Below are positions 10,722 through 20,334 of a stretch of 64,000 nucleotides of DNA, piece by piece. Below the pieces are notes generated by a model. It was not told the DNA's origin, did no database searches, and was given only the letters and a program-made list of their open reading frames with translations. Within the stretch, counting starts at the first letter, position 1. Every line of letters starts with the position of its first letter. The translations under genes were made by a program, and so were the position numbers. Origin of the DNA: Turritopsis dohrnii (lineage: Eukaryota > Cnidaria > Hydrozoa > Anthoathecata > Oceaniidae); assembly GCA_027922465.2 (NCBI GenBank), contig BQMF02000004.1:1860001-1924000 (forward strand), read 5' to 3'.

Positions 10722-13178
10722 CAGGGGCGGATCTAGGATTTTTTAAGGGTTAGGCAAATTTTTTTTGCCAAACACACATAAGGGCGCAATCGATGAAATT
10801 TACGCCAGTTTACGCCCAATCTAATACATACTTTTCGAAATGTAAAAAATATTAACTCGAATTCATTCGTCCTGACGTAAGGAGTGTTATAATGCAAGCC
10901 TGTATAGCTGCAATAATGGAATAAGGGAAATAAACAAAAGAAAACTAATTGAGAATGAATAGAATGTATTGAACTACGTTATGTAGGCCAAAATAATATT
11001 TTCTGCCAGATTGGAGGTTAAGTAAATAACCAATAAATTATATACTTCATCTGTTATCTTCTTCATTTTCTTGATTGCTTGTATTGTACATGAACAGGAA
11101 GAATCCACCAAATGAAAACATACTTATAATGAATCAAATAAATAAATTTTCAATCACCTATACCATGATAGATTGGAGCACTCAGATAAATACATGATAT
11201 TTGATCTATGTACTGGTCAAGATGGTCATATAGAAAGAAAAGAAAAGAAATTATGTTAAGAAATAGAGTAAAATGACCAAAATCAAAGTTAGAGACAAGC
11301 TCCTTGATCATTATCCGGCAGCAAAATAAAAACAATAATTAATGTCAACCACAATATAGTAAAAGATGGTGCTTCCAGAAATCCCTGAGACAAGTCCAAG
11401 AACCTATATTATATAAAACTACACAACAACAGATAAATTATGTACTTCCTCTTTAATAAGAGCTACAGCATTTTTCCAGAATTTAATGTAGCATAGGAAA
11501 CAAGAAGTCAAACTAAAACATTATGTAATTACCTTTTTCAAAAGAAGACATAACGTAGGTGGTTTTTGTAAAATGAAAGAATAACTCCAAAGATGTTAAA
11601 GTGTTCCTGCATCCAAAATGATATTTCGAGGGATGATAGAATGCACAAAGTTGTTTCAGAAGTCTTATAGTTTTTGGAAATTCTGTTTCCTTGGGCAGAT
11701 ATTTTGATTTAAAAATCATAAAATCATACAATACATAATTATGCAATAAGATTTTTATTCTTTGTTTATGTGTATAAACTCTCAATAACTTCATTTTCTT
11801 ATCACTCACTCAGAGTGAAAGCGCTTTCTCTCTATAGTAAATTAAAAAGATATTGTATTAATGATAACTTGCGATGAGAAGTTTAACCTATATACCATCT
11901 TATTATATACATCATAAAATATGCATTGCATCAAGTGAATGTAAGATTTCAAAAATTAAATACATATCTCAGAAACTAGAAGTAAGTTATACTAACAAGA
12001 GGCTTTTGAGATCTATCGTATTGGTTCATATCATTTTGGACACAGGATCCTTTTAAAGTTCTTAAATTCAAAACCAGACAGTCATCTCGAACCAAGAGAA
12101 ATTATGCTGAACTGTACATACAAGTAAGTTACCAGGTAGAGATACTGGTGCTAAAAAATCATGCAGCTGCCTACGCAAAACAACTCAGAAAAATAACAAT
12201 GATTTTGTGTATTATAAACTCAGTCATTCAAACCTAATTTCATAACATTTACAGATGCATTTTTGGTTAACAGAAACAGATACCAAAAATATTTATATAC
12301 ATCATTAATTAATCAATATAAAATAGGCTTCGGTTCAGTTGACACAAACAAACTTTATTCATATCTGAGCTAATAATTAACTGTCGTCAAACTTATGTCC
12401 AACGAATTATGGTGCTAATAATCCATGCTAATCATTTATATTACATAAAATAAAACACTTGCCACAATGTTTTCATTTTGCAGAAGCAAAAGAAGAGACA
12501 TAACTCGAAAAAAAATGCTTTTTCAACAGATTATTATTAGTGGATTATTAGTGAATTCAATATTCCATAACACTTTCCTAATTAATACTTCATTATTGCT
12601 ATCAAAAGCTGCAACGATGTTTTCTAGCGAATCCATGTTGAACTGGGTCTAATTCGAAGTTCCCACGGTCGTTTTGTGCAGATTTGGTGACCATTCATTC
12701 AATAAAGTGTGTAAACCCATGGTTGTACCTTAGGCAAATTTTCTTCTGGTTCATTCATTTAAAGTGTGTAAACCCATGGCTCCTTAGGCAAATTTTCTTC
12801 CAGTTCATTCATTAAAGTGTGTAAACCCGGGGCTCCTTAGGCAAATTTTCTTCGCCTAAGTGAGCGTTAGGCACTAGTCTGTGTTGTCAATGTGGACTAT
12901 GGGAAGCCATTTTGCGAGCAGAATCAATACCTATAAACTCAAGCTGTAAAAAACATTAATTTGTATAACATCATGGCGCGCGCCGCGCCTCGCCGGAGAA
13001 TAATCCTATTTGCGAAAGAAAGGATCGGGCAGATTGATGCGGGAATCTCTTGATATTTTCGATTATTTTCTGATTATTGTAATACAATACCTTTTTCATA
13101 CAATTTTATGAAAAACATTATTTAACTGATTTTGGGTTAGGCATTTGCCTAAGTTGCCTAACCCTGGATCCGCCCCTG
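10722..13178. mobile_element. hAT-like non-autonomous or decayed element
   Basis: The left end reads CAGGGGCGGATCTAGG with AGGGTTAGGCAAATT close behind. The right end is its inverted partner, reading on the minus strand CAGGGGCGGATCCAGG with GTTAGGCA and a TTAGGCAAATGCCTAA palindrome. This terminal sequence is characteristic of many hAT transposons. I could not find the expected 8-bp target duplication, so the flanks have diverged or been altered. No transposase frame survives in the 2.46-kb interior, which holds scattered short frames and a minisatellite at 12700-12860. Confidence 0.7.
12700..12860. repeat. three-copy minisatellite inside the hAT-like element
   Basis: The phrases GTGTAAACCC, CTTAGGCAAATTTTCTTC and TTCATTCATT repeat three times with spacing near 55 bp. 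The CTTAGGCAAATTTT part resembles the element's own sub-terminal sequence, so the array may have grown from the terminal motif. Confidence 0.65.
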
Positions 13179-13183
13179 GTCTC

Positions 13184-13900
13184 GTGCTTGACTTAGAATT
13201 TAACCTAAGCGCTCGCAGTGCTTTAAGTCGGACTTAAGTCGACTTGGAGGCAACTTTCTTTCCCATGGAAATAGGGAACAAGGGGAGACAAGGAGGGACA
13301 AGGGGGGATAAGGGGGGATAAGGAAGCTGAGACCGTAAGGGCGTGAACAATTGAGGGCGCAACATGGCGCACAACGGGACAGGGCGTGTGTGAGTTATCC
13401 CCCCTTATCCCCCCTTGTCCCTTCTTGTCTCCCCTTGTTCCCTATTCCGTGAGAGAAAAAGTGGTTAGGTGCTTGACTTACACTTAAACTTAAGCGCTCG
13501 CAGTGCTTTAAGTCGGACTTAAGTCGACTTGGAGGCAACTTTCTTTCCCATGGAAATAGGAAACAAGGGGAGACAAGGAGGGACAAGGGGGGATAAGGGG
13601 GGATAAGGAAGCTGAGACCGTAAGGGCGTGAACAATTGAGGGTGCAACATGGCGCACAACGGGACAGGGCGTGTGTGAGTTATCCCCCCTTATCCCCCCT
13701 TGTCCCTTCTTGTCTCCCCTTGTTCCCTATTTCCGTGAGAGAAAAAGTGGTCAGGTGCTTGACTTACACTTAAACTTAAGCGCTCGCAGTGCTTTAAGTC
13801 GGACTTAAGTCGACTTGGAGACAACTTTCTTTCCCATGGAAATAGGGAACAATGGGAGACAAGGAGGGACAAGGGGGGATAAGGGGGGATAGGGAAGCAG
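13184..13900. repeat. G-rich satellite, 285-bp unit, 2.5 copies
   Basis: Units start at GTGCTTGACTT, at 13184, 13469 and 13755, giving periods of 285 and 286 bp. Each complete unit has a G-rich arm built from GGGGATAAG, GGGACAAGG and GGAGACAAGG blocks, about 130 bp of spacer, and then the inverse C-rich arm. Each unit can therefore fold into a long hairpin, and the G-rich arm has strong quadruplex-like run spacing. The third unit ends in its G-rich arm at about 13900. The array starts right next to the end of the hAT-like element and lies just left of the first recombinase unit. The same block alphabet recurs at 19230-19900. Confidence 0.85.
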
Positions 13901-13969
13901 TTTAAGGGAACTACAAGGTATAGCTATTGTATTCTCAACACCCTCCTTTGCCGATGCTTTCAACAACAT

Positions 13970-14014
13970 GTAACTAGGTGTGACGTGATGTAACCATGTG
14001 TGACATTTTGTAAC
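13970..14014 (+). repeat. five GTRAC pentamers at exact 10-bp spacing
   Basis: GTAAC, GTGAC, GTAAC, GTGAC and GTAAC start at 13970, 13980, 13990, 14000 and 14010, each separated by five variable bases. The same five-fold, 10-bp-phased block occurs repeatedly at 22888-23457. One helical turn per site puts all sites on one face of the DNA, as in iterons or protein-binding arrays. It lies 70 bp beyond the 3' end of the small MFFxF gene of copy 1. Confidence 0.85.
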
Positions 14015-14084
14015 AAGTGTTGAAGGATAGAACGTCAGTCGTCAGAAGAAGTTTTCAAGTCGGGTCAGGAATACAAAGAAAGAT

Positions 14085-14390
14085 TCACTGCAGACGTGTA
14101 TTTCTTTTCATATTATTCGTACAGTTTGCTTTTTGTAGCTTCACGGATATTACATATCTGGTGTCAGCGTGTAATAGAAGTTTCCGATTTTTTGTTCGTC
14201 TTAACATTACAAACTTCGCCATTATTCCAACATCACTAGATATCTCCGAAAATTTGAATGAGATACCTGGTTTGAGATTATGACTGTTCATCATACACTT
14301 TAGACTGTCCTTTTCATATTCTATAAGCTTGTGCTTCGACACGATATCGTCACATTCATTCCAGACGCACTTTTTAAACTTGAAGAACAT
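14085..14390 (-). CDS. small conserved MFFxF protein, copy 1
   Basis: About 101 aa, starting MFFKFKKC. An in-frame ATG lies 10 codons upstream, but the MFF start is shared by all three copies (also 20235 and 23976), so I use it. Shared features are MFF(K/N)F, a C at about position 8, a lysine-rich middle, a GxSFKF/GSTFKF-like phrase and a GIMAK or GLMAK segment, then LL..D..Y(V/I)I near the end. It looks like a small basic beta-rich protein. No family is recognised. It lies just downstream of the recombinase gene on the same strand, about 100 bp after its stop, so the two may share a transcript or a polyadenylation region. Conservation in three diverged copies argues that it is a real gene. 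Confidence 0.65.
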   Translation of the reverse strand: MFFKFKKCVWNECDDIVSKHKLIEYEKDSLKCMMNSHNLKPGISFKFSEISSDVGIMAKFVMLRRTKNRKLLLHADTRYVISVKLQKANCTNNMKRNTRLQ

Positions 14391-14488
14391 CTTCACTGTT
14401 GCAAGGTAAACGTTCAAAAAAAATCTCTAGCTCGTGTATGGTTCAGATATAGTAGGTAGATGTAACACCTTATATGGAGAGATAGAAA

Positions 14489-16225
14489 TCAAATCAACTT
14501 TATCGTTTTTGCTCTGATCATCAACGTACTTTGTTTTCGAGAAGGGTGAAAGCTATATTCTGGATCACGCAAAATCGCTGTCCATTTACCGGGACCGTAT
14601 TTCCTGATACCATTTGAAAGAAACGAATCTTCTGTAGACGAAAACGAAACCTTGCTTTGCCTCTTCGTCGTGATGTCCATACGTTCTTCGGACGATGTAA
14701 GTTGTGCGGATTTAGTATTGACCGACAAATGAACGATGCGATTTGCATCAGTTTGATTGGTTGCACTTTCGCGAGATTCATTGCCAGTGGTTATCGTAAA
14801 ATGATCGTTGAAACTTTCGCTTGACGAAGGAACGCTTGGCTTACCGGCCGCTATCAGCTTTTCCATACATCGTTGCCCTTGACGTGCAACTTCGCCTGAT
14901 TGAAGTTTTTGGTAGTGTATTCGAGCTACGTGAGAAGTATGCTTTTGATCACGAGATAAAATCGCCTGCTCTTGCTCGTTCAGGTTAGATAAACTCTCCG
15001 TTTCTATAATCTGTCTGTATCGTGTTGGATTTATGTATTTTCCGATCGCTTGATAAACGATTCTGCCAAATACATCGGTTATTTGTTTCAACTGCGATCC
15101 GTTCTTCGATATCAACAAGTAGTCACAAAGTGGATTTAATCTGGTCCTTATACAAGCGATGTATCCATTTAGAATGTCAACAACTCTTTTTGTAATTATG
15201 AGAGTGTCAAATCCGTACTTATAATTCGTTTTGAATTTGGTCTGATCGATAATGCCCCCTTCATGTCCTAGTTGGCTAACCATGGTCACTGTCAGATACT
15301 GATATGTCATAGGCCGACTTGCCTTAACCAACAAAAATAGTACGGCTACGACGAAAGAAGTACAAAACGACAAATCGTGTGCTGGAATAATCGTTGCTGC
15401 ACTGCTTGCATTGAGGAGTATTTGGGAAAACTTGTCGGCATGAAATGGAATTATCTTTTGCATGTCCTCGATAGTCGCCCAACAGTTGATGCTCGTAAGA
15501 TATTCCATACTCAACACTGTATTCCATTCAATCCGCATTTGTTTTGCTAAACATTTCTTCACCCTATCCAGATATATTTCAGCCGCGATAAATATTGGTA
15601 TGTTCTCGGCTTTTATGGCATTACTTCTCCTGAAATCAAGCGTATGAGTTATCGCGTTCATATAACCAATAATTCCCGAATTTCCCAATTTCCAAATGTC
15701 CTTCAAGTGATCCACAAAATCGGACAGCATTGTTAATGAACCAATGCAGTAGTCTACAACGCATTCCGGTACATCCCATAGAACAGATACGTCTGCACAA
15801 CAAAACTTGGCATACTTCAGTAATTTAGCTGCAATTTGCTCGGCCTGACTCAAACTTTTCCCCCCTCCACCTGGACTTTGAAGCCACTTTGAAAAGGATT
15901 TTCCAATAGTGCACGTCTTTACAAACGTAGGCATGGAAGTAGTAGAGTTACGTTTTCCTTTTTCACGATTGGATAAACGAGTAGCCAATTCAGGAAACAC
16001 AGTCGTGACGTCAGGCTTCTCGTCGAAAAAGTAATACCAACCATGCTTCGTAAATACATGCTTTCTACAGCCTCTTTGGGTTTTAAAGTGCTCACTTTCG
16101 CATGAAATAACTAGACAAGCGTATGATCCTTCGTTGTTAGGTTTTAAAACCAATCGTGTAGGTCTTTTGTCACTACCAACAGCCTTCTGCCACCTCTTCT
16201 TCGATAGTACTCGTTTTGCCGACAT
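14489..16225 (-). CDS. zinc finger - tyrosine recombinase-like - Myb protein, copy 1
   Basis: An intact 578-aa frame. The N-terminus has a C2H2-type finger (C37, C42, H56, H61). Residues 101-165 (FVKTCTIGKSFSKWLQSPGG onward) resemble a core-binding helical domain. The catalytic-type region has R304 in KASRPMTYQY, lysines in FKTNYKYG, TxxR at 401-404 in NPTRYRQ, H429 in DQKHTSHVA and Y438 in RIHYQK. The 9-residue H-to-Y step equals that of classical tyrosine recombinases, and TxxR would replace HxxR. The C-terminus (527-575) is Myb/SANT-like, KYGPGKWTAILRDPE, close in style to telobox Myb domains. Its role would be DNA strand exchange for a mobile element, which is an inference from motifs. 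A TATAAAAGG box lies about 40 bp upstream. Copies 2 and 3 are at 20335-22071 and 24068-25795. Confidence 0.75.
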   Translation of the reverse strand: MSAKRVLSKKRWQKAVGSDKRPTRLVLKPNNEGSYACLVISCESEHFKTQRGCRKHVFTKHGWYYFFDEKPDVTTVFPELATRLSNREKGKRNSTTSMPTFVKTCTIGKSFSKWLQSPGGGGKSLSQAEQIAAKLLKYAKFCCADVSVLWDVPECVVDYCIGSLTMLSDFVDHLKDIWKLGNSGIIGYMNAITHTLDFRRSNAIKAENIPIFIAAEIYLDRVKKCLAKQMRIEWNTVLSMEYLTSINCWATIEDMQKIIPFHADKFSQILLNASSAATIIPAHDLSFCTSFVVAVLFLLVKASRPMTYQYLTVTMVSQLGHEGGIIDQTKFKTNYKYGFDTLIITKRVVDILNGYIACIRTRLNPLCDYLLISKNGSQLKQITDVFGRIVYQAIGKYINPTRYRQIIETESLSNLNEQEQAILSRDQKHTSHVARIHYQKLQSGEVARQGQRCMEKLIAAGKPSVPSSSESFNDHFTITTGNESRESATNQTDANRIVHLSVNTKSAQLTSSEERMDITTKRQSKVSFSSTEDSFLSNGIRKYGPGKWTAILRDPEYSFHPSRKQSTLMIRAKTIKLI

Positions 16226-16812
16226 CTCTGTCGATAAGTAATGAAATGGATCAAAGCGATCCTTTTATACGCTAGGTTTCGAAATTAAGTCACGTGGCTA
16301 TTGGCCAATCCGATTTGGCATTTTTAATGATAAGCGTGCAGTCTCAAATGGACTGAAATAAACAGGTCTGCAAAATAACTTTAATGACTTTCAAAGGCAT
16401 TCGGTGTTTTATACAAATGATTTAGTTTAATAAAGATTGTATGAAAAGGGTACAAAATAAGCAGTGCGCAGCGGAACAATGAGGTCTTTCCATATTCAGA
16501 TGGATTTAATAGAATACAGAACGGTGAAGACCGTTTAAGACATAAGATATCGGTTCTACAAAGACCGCTTTGTCTTAAAAAATGCCATTAAGAAATAAAT
16601 AATTGAAAAGGTCTCAAGAGGGCCTGCGAAATCGTTCCTTATTAATAAAATGGAACTTTTCAAAACGGAATGCGTGCAATCATTTAAACTTTCTACTTCA
16701 TTACCTATGAGAAATAGAAACACAAAAGGAGCAAAATAAATGTATACGTTATATAATCGTAGAAGAAAAAAATTGTTCCTCTTTCTGCAAGTATCTGTGA
16801 AAAGATAACAGA
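16226..16812. promoter_or_regulatory. divergent promoter region, copy 1
   Basis: This spacer separates the recombinase gene (minus) from the SF3-like gene (plus). TATAAAAGG on the minus strand covers 16261-16269, and TATATAAT on the plus strand covers 16750-16757. Between them is a block seen in all three copies: AGAAC...GACCGTTT, ATCGGT(C/T)(T/C)TAC-like, AGGTCTCAAGAGGGCCT at 16610-16627 and a GTTCC...GGAAC hairpin. The hairpin is eroded here (GTTCC at about 16636, GGAAC at about 16650). The block is much better conserved than neutral spacer would be between such diverged copies, so a regulatory or replication role is likely. Confidence 0.65.
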
Positions 16813-19068
16813 ATGTCAACCGAATATAAAGCTCAAAAGTCTATGAAAAACAAGACCTTGAAAAAAGGCTTAAAAGCTTATATTGTAACACCGATTGTGA
16901 ATAAATACCACGTGTGTGCTGTACGTGTTCTTTGGGAAGCGGGTTATGGGATTAAAAGTATTTGGTCACGTAGACAACAAATAAACTCGGCTTTATCCGA
17001 ACAGAGGAACGTCGTGGCTTTCATTTCTTGTTTCACGGCCATGGAACGAAAATCAAAAAAACGAAAAGCTGAAGCAACAACGAGGCCTTTACAAGATGAA
17101 TCACTGAGTGGCTTAACGCAAGTTGACAGTGGCGAGGACGAAGAAGAGACATCCGAAGAGGTGGAAGAAACAAGCGTCTCCGAGCCAGGGTTGTCCTATT
17201 GGATTGCCTTAGATTGGCCAGAATGCAGCATATCGTCGTACGAAAATATCCTGACTAAACTGTTCATGACATCCGGTTTGGAGCTGGATAGCTGTAAAAT
17301 AGTCAAAGCAAGAGGTAAAAGTTTTGTTTTAGTGTTTCGTTCAATATATATACTTTTCGGACATTTTTTAGTATATTTTTATATTACTAGGATACAAAAC
17401 ATCACTGGATGCATATGCCGCCTCGTTATTTGTTGTTTTAAAGGATTGGAATTCAATAAAAGCATCAACTTTGATTCAACTGTCTCAAAAAGAAGTGATT
17501 AGAGAAGAGGCGGGAAAATCCGGATTTGCAATAGAAAATGTTACTTTGCACGATGACGTTCTTTCCTCTGCAAAACCGGCCGAAATCGTTTTGTGTAGAA
17601 GGTTGGACTTAGAGACTAGGGAAAATCTGATAGAAGGCATTGACAAGATAAAGTGTTTGATTACATTTTCCATAAAGAATCATACAGATCATACAGGTAA
17701 AATCGCAATTCTTTACTTTAGCTATCTTCCATTCACATACACATTTCTATTTATCCAGTACATTGCTTTTATTTTTTAGATACAGATTCAATTTTGGTAA
17801 AGCAAACAAAACCTACTTCAAAAATTTGTCAAGCAGTTGATCTGTTGAAAAGAGTAATGGCAGATAATGGATATGGTTTGAGTGATGGAAGTGTCTACAA
17901 AAAAATTCAAGAATCGGTCTTTACTTATGTATATTGCAGTCCTGTTAAGCAGTATCTGCTATCCTTACTTGGAAATGGTCATGTTGCTGATGTAATAGCG
18001 CCATTTGTGTCATCTTTGACGTCATTGTTGTCCGAAAGCTCGTGTCGCCTTATCGAGCCTCTGAAAATCGACTACAACTACATTGAAGTCAACGACGGTT
18101 ACTGCTTCGATATCGAGGGCAAAACATTTGTGAAGAATCCTCGTAACCTCAAGGGATCGCCACGTGCTTTTATACGGTACCAGTACGACGAAAATGTCAT
18201 TCCTTACCCTGTCAAATTTATTGAAGGTAATTCTTTTATTCTATTGTTCTATTTCACGTTAAATCTTTACTTTGCATCCGTAATGCGATTTCGTTCTTTC
18301 AGGTGTGAGAAACAGTTTCCCAAATCCAGCGGTTCTTCGAAAATTTTACCAAAAGTATTACCAAATACTTATGCATGGCAAATTTCCGATGAAAGAGCCA
18401 AAATTGTGCTTGGTGGGTCCACCGGACAGCGGTAAAACCAGCTGGTTTTGCCCATTTCAAGGTAAGGCATTTGTTATTATTTCTGTAGTCGATTTTTCAC
18501 CACGACGAACTAAATTCCATGCTGTAGATATTCTTTGGAAGGTAGTCTATACGAGCTCCTTGCCATCGCAAATTCCGACCATTTAGATTTTGTACGTCCA
18601 ACACATGACGTACATTACATGGAAAACGTGCTAAAGTTGATGCTGGAATGGAGTTCCATGTCGTGTAATGTTGACGATAAGGTGCTTAAGGTGTATGAAA
18701 TGCGTCAAAGCGTCGCTTGGAGTGGTTCTGATTCGTTGTATGACGCATGGCTACTGATGAACGGGTACGAAAGGAATGCCTTCAGAAGAAGTGTCTTTAA
18801 ACACCGTTTTCCAGACTGGGAAAAAAGGATTAAAGAGACTAATCGTATAGAATGTGAAGTTGATTTGTTGGACGATAATAGTGAAGATGTCGACCTATTC
18901 GTTCCAATCACAGAGCCAGATGATTCCATATTGGAAAGGAAACCATTTGCCATTCGTGTATTGCCAACATATACGATAGAGATAAGCGATGACGAGGAAG
19001 ATGTTAAGCCTGTATTGTTTCAAGGTATCAACATTTCAGAACACATTGTAATAAGTGACGATGATTAA
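16813..19068 (+). pseudogene. SF3 helicase-like gene with introns, truncated ATPase core
   Basis: Five exons can be proposed: start (16813, or an internal ATG at 17041) to 17314, then 17391-17696, 17780-18226, 18303-18461, and a last exon ending at 19068. The first three GT-AG junctions keep frame. Exon 1 encodes basic (ERKSKKRKAEA) and acidic (GEDEEETSEEVEE) N-terminal tracts. Exon 4 has LCLVGPPDSGKTSWF, a Walker A of the superfamily 3 type used by parvovirus- and papillomavirus-like replication helicases, preceded by KFYQKYYQILMHGKFP. After it, no Walker B or sensor segment follows. The last exon (LYELLAIANSDHLDF..., acidic tail EISDDEEDVKP) is in a different frame with either available acceptor. 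I read this as a deletion in the helicase core. It is divergent from the recombinase gene, and copies 2 and 3 lack it. It may be a replication initiator of the element; that is inference. Confidence 0.6.
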
Positions 19069-19229
19069 ATATAACATTGAAAATAAAATCCGTCTTACTT
19101 TCCTTTAAACAAACATAAGAGTTCAAAACAAAGTTTCTTGCCAACTCTTTCCCAAATTAGCTGTCCAACTATTCCTTCGTTCCTTAAATTAACATGATTT
19201 ATAGGACCTAGGCTGGACATATGTGTCCT

Positions 19230-19900
19230 CAAAGCATCTTTTATGTCATCCCCAGTATTCATACACCCTCTTATCTACCCTTGCCCCCTCTTGTTTCCCT
19301 TTGTTCCCTCCTTCAGCATAGAAAACATATAACGATCAATCTTATCCCCTCTTATCCACCCTTACCTCCCCTTGCCCCTTCTTGTCTCCCCTTGTTCCCT
19401 GTTTCAGTATAGAAAACATATATGTTAGGAGGAACTCAAGTACAAAGTGGTTGGAGGTTAAAGTTTCGGTTACGATTGGGGTCACGGTTACGGTTCACTT
19501 GACCACAATTCTTATCCCCTCTTATCACCCCTTACCTCCCCTTGCCCCTTCTTGTCTTCCCTTGTTCCCTGTTTCAGTATAGAAAAGGGCCACGCCCTCT
19601 ACCGATAGGGGGTCTATGAGTCTCACCTAACACATATGTTTTCTATTCTGAAAGAGGGAACAAGGGGAGGTAAGAAGGGGCAAGGGGGGGGGGGGGGGGG
19701 TGGGTAAGGGGGGATAAGAGGGGATAAGAATTGTGGTCAAGTTAACCATAACCACCATAACCATGACCCCAATCGTAACCGAATCTTTAACCTCCAACCA
19801 CTTTGTACTTGAGTTCCACCTGACACATGTTTTCTATTCTGAAAGAGGGAACAAGGGGAGGTAAGAGGGGGCAAGGGGAGGTAAGGGATGATAAGACAGG
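19230..19900. repeat. large inverted repeat of G/C-rich satellite blocks
   Basis: C-rich blocks (CTTATCCCCTCTTATC, CCTTGTTCCC, CCCCTTCTTGTCTCC) with TATAGAAAACATAT spacers run from 19230 to about 19590. The same sequence returns inverted from about 19625 to 19900, including the unique phrases GAACTCAAGTACAAAGTGG and GGTCACGGTTACGG. The palindrome is centred near 19605, and a run of 15 or more G lies near 19687-19701. The block vocabulary matches the satellite at 13184-13900, so copy 1 of the recombinase unit is flanked on both sides by related G-rich DNA. Confidence 0.8.
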
Positions 19901-19929
19901 AGTTGAGGGAAATCCAATACAAGTGTATA

Positions 19930-20235
19930 TTAGGTTATTATGGAATTTCTTGTATAACTTGACCTACATGTAGGTTTTTTATTAATGACAATTAGGTACT
20001 TTAAGTCTCTATGTAAAATCACTCTTGCTTTTTGACTGTTGCGGATTATTGTAATTTTTGCCATTAAACCCTTTTCACAATTCGTTAGTTCAGCATATTT
20101 AAATCTTGTAGGTCCTTTTACATTCCGTGATTCCAGCATTTGCTTAAGACACTCCATTTTCTTTGAGTCCAATACCTTTCTGGAGTGTATTTTCCCGTCT
20201 GTCGTAAGTTTGCACGTATAAAACTTGAAGAACAT
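19930..20235 (-). CDS. small conserved MFFxF protein, copy 2
   Basis: A 101-aa intact frame starting MFFKFYTC. It shares with copies 1 and 3 the MFFxF start, a KGPTRFKY phrase equivalent to GxSFKF, the GLMAK segment and an ending LHRDLKYLIVI. The sequence is strongly diverged, yet the frame and length are kept, which suggests selection. Function is unknown. It lies about 100 bp beyond the end of the second recombinase gene and next to the G-rich inverted repeat. Confidence 0.65.
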   Translation of the reverse strand: MFFKFYTCKLTTDGKIHSRKVLDSKKMECLKQMLESRNVKGPTRFKYAELTNCEKGLMAKITIIRNSQKARVILHRDLKYLIVINKKPTCRSSYTRNSIIT

Positions 20236-20334
20236 GTTGCTTCAACTTATTCGACATCCAAAAGAAAACTCTTAACCTATTGCGATGCATTTATGAATTT
20301 CAGTTGGGCCTCTCTTCAGAATGATGTCATGTCC

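Noticed and set aside
15838..15900. SPGGGGKS in the recombinase-like protein as a nucleotide-binding P-loop
   Set aside because: The GxxxxGK(S/T) pattern is not met because the first glycine position is serine, and the motif sits in the core-binding helical region of a recombinase-like layout.
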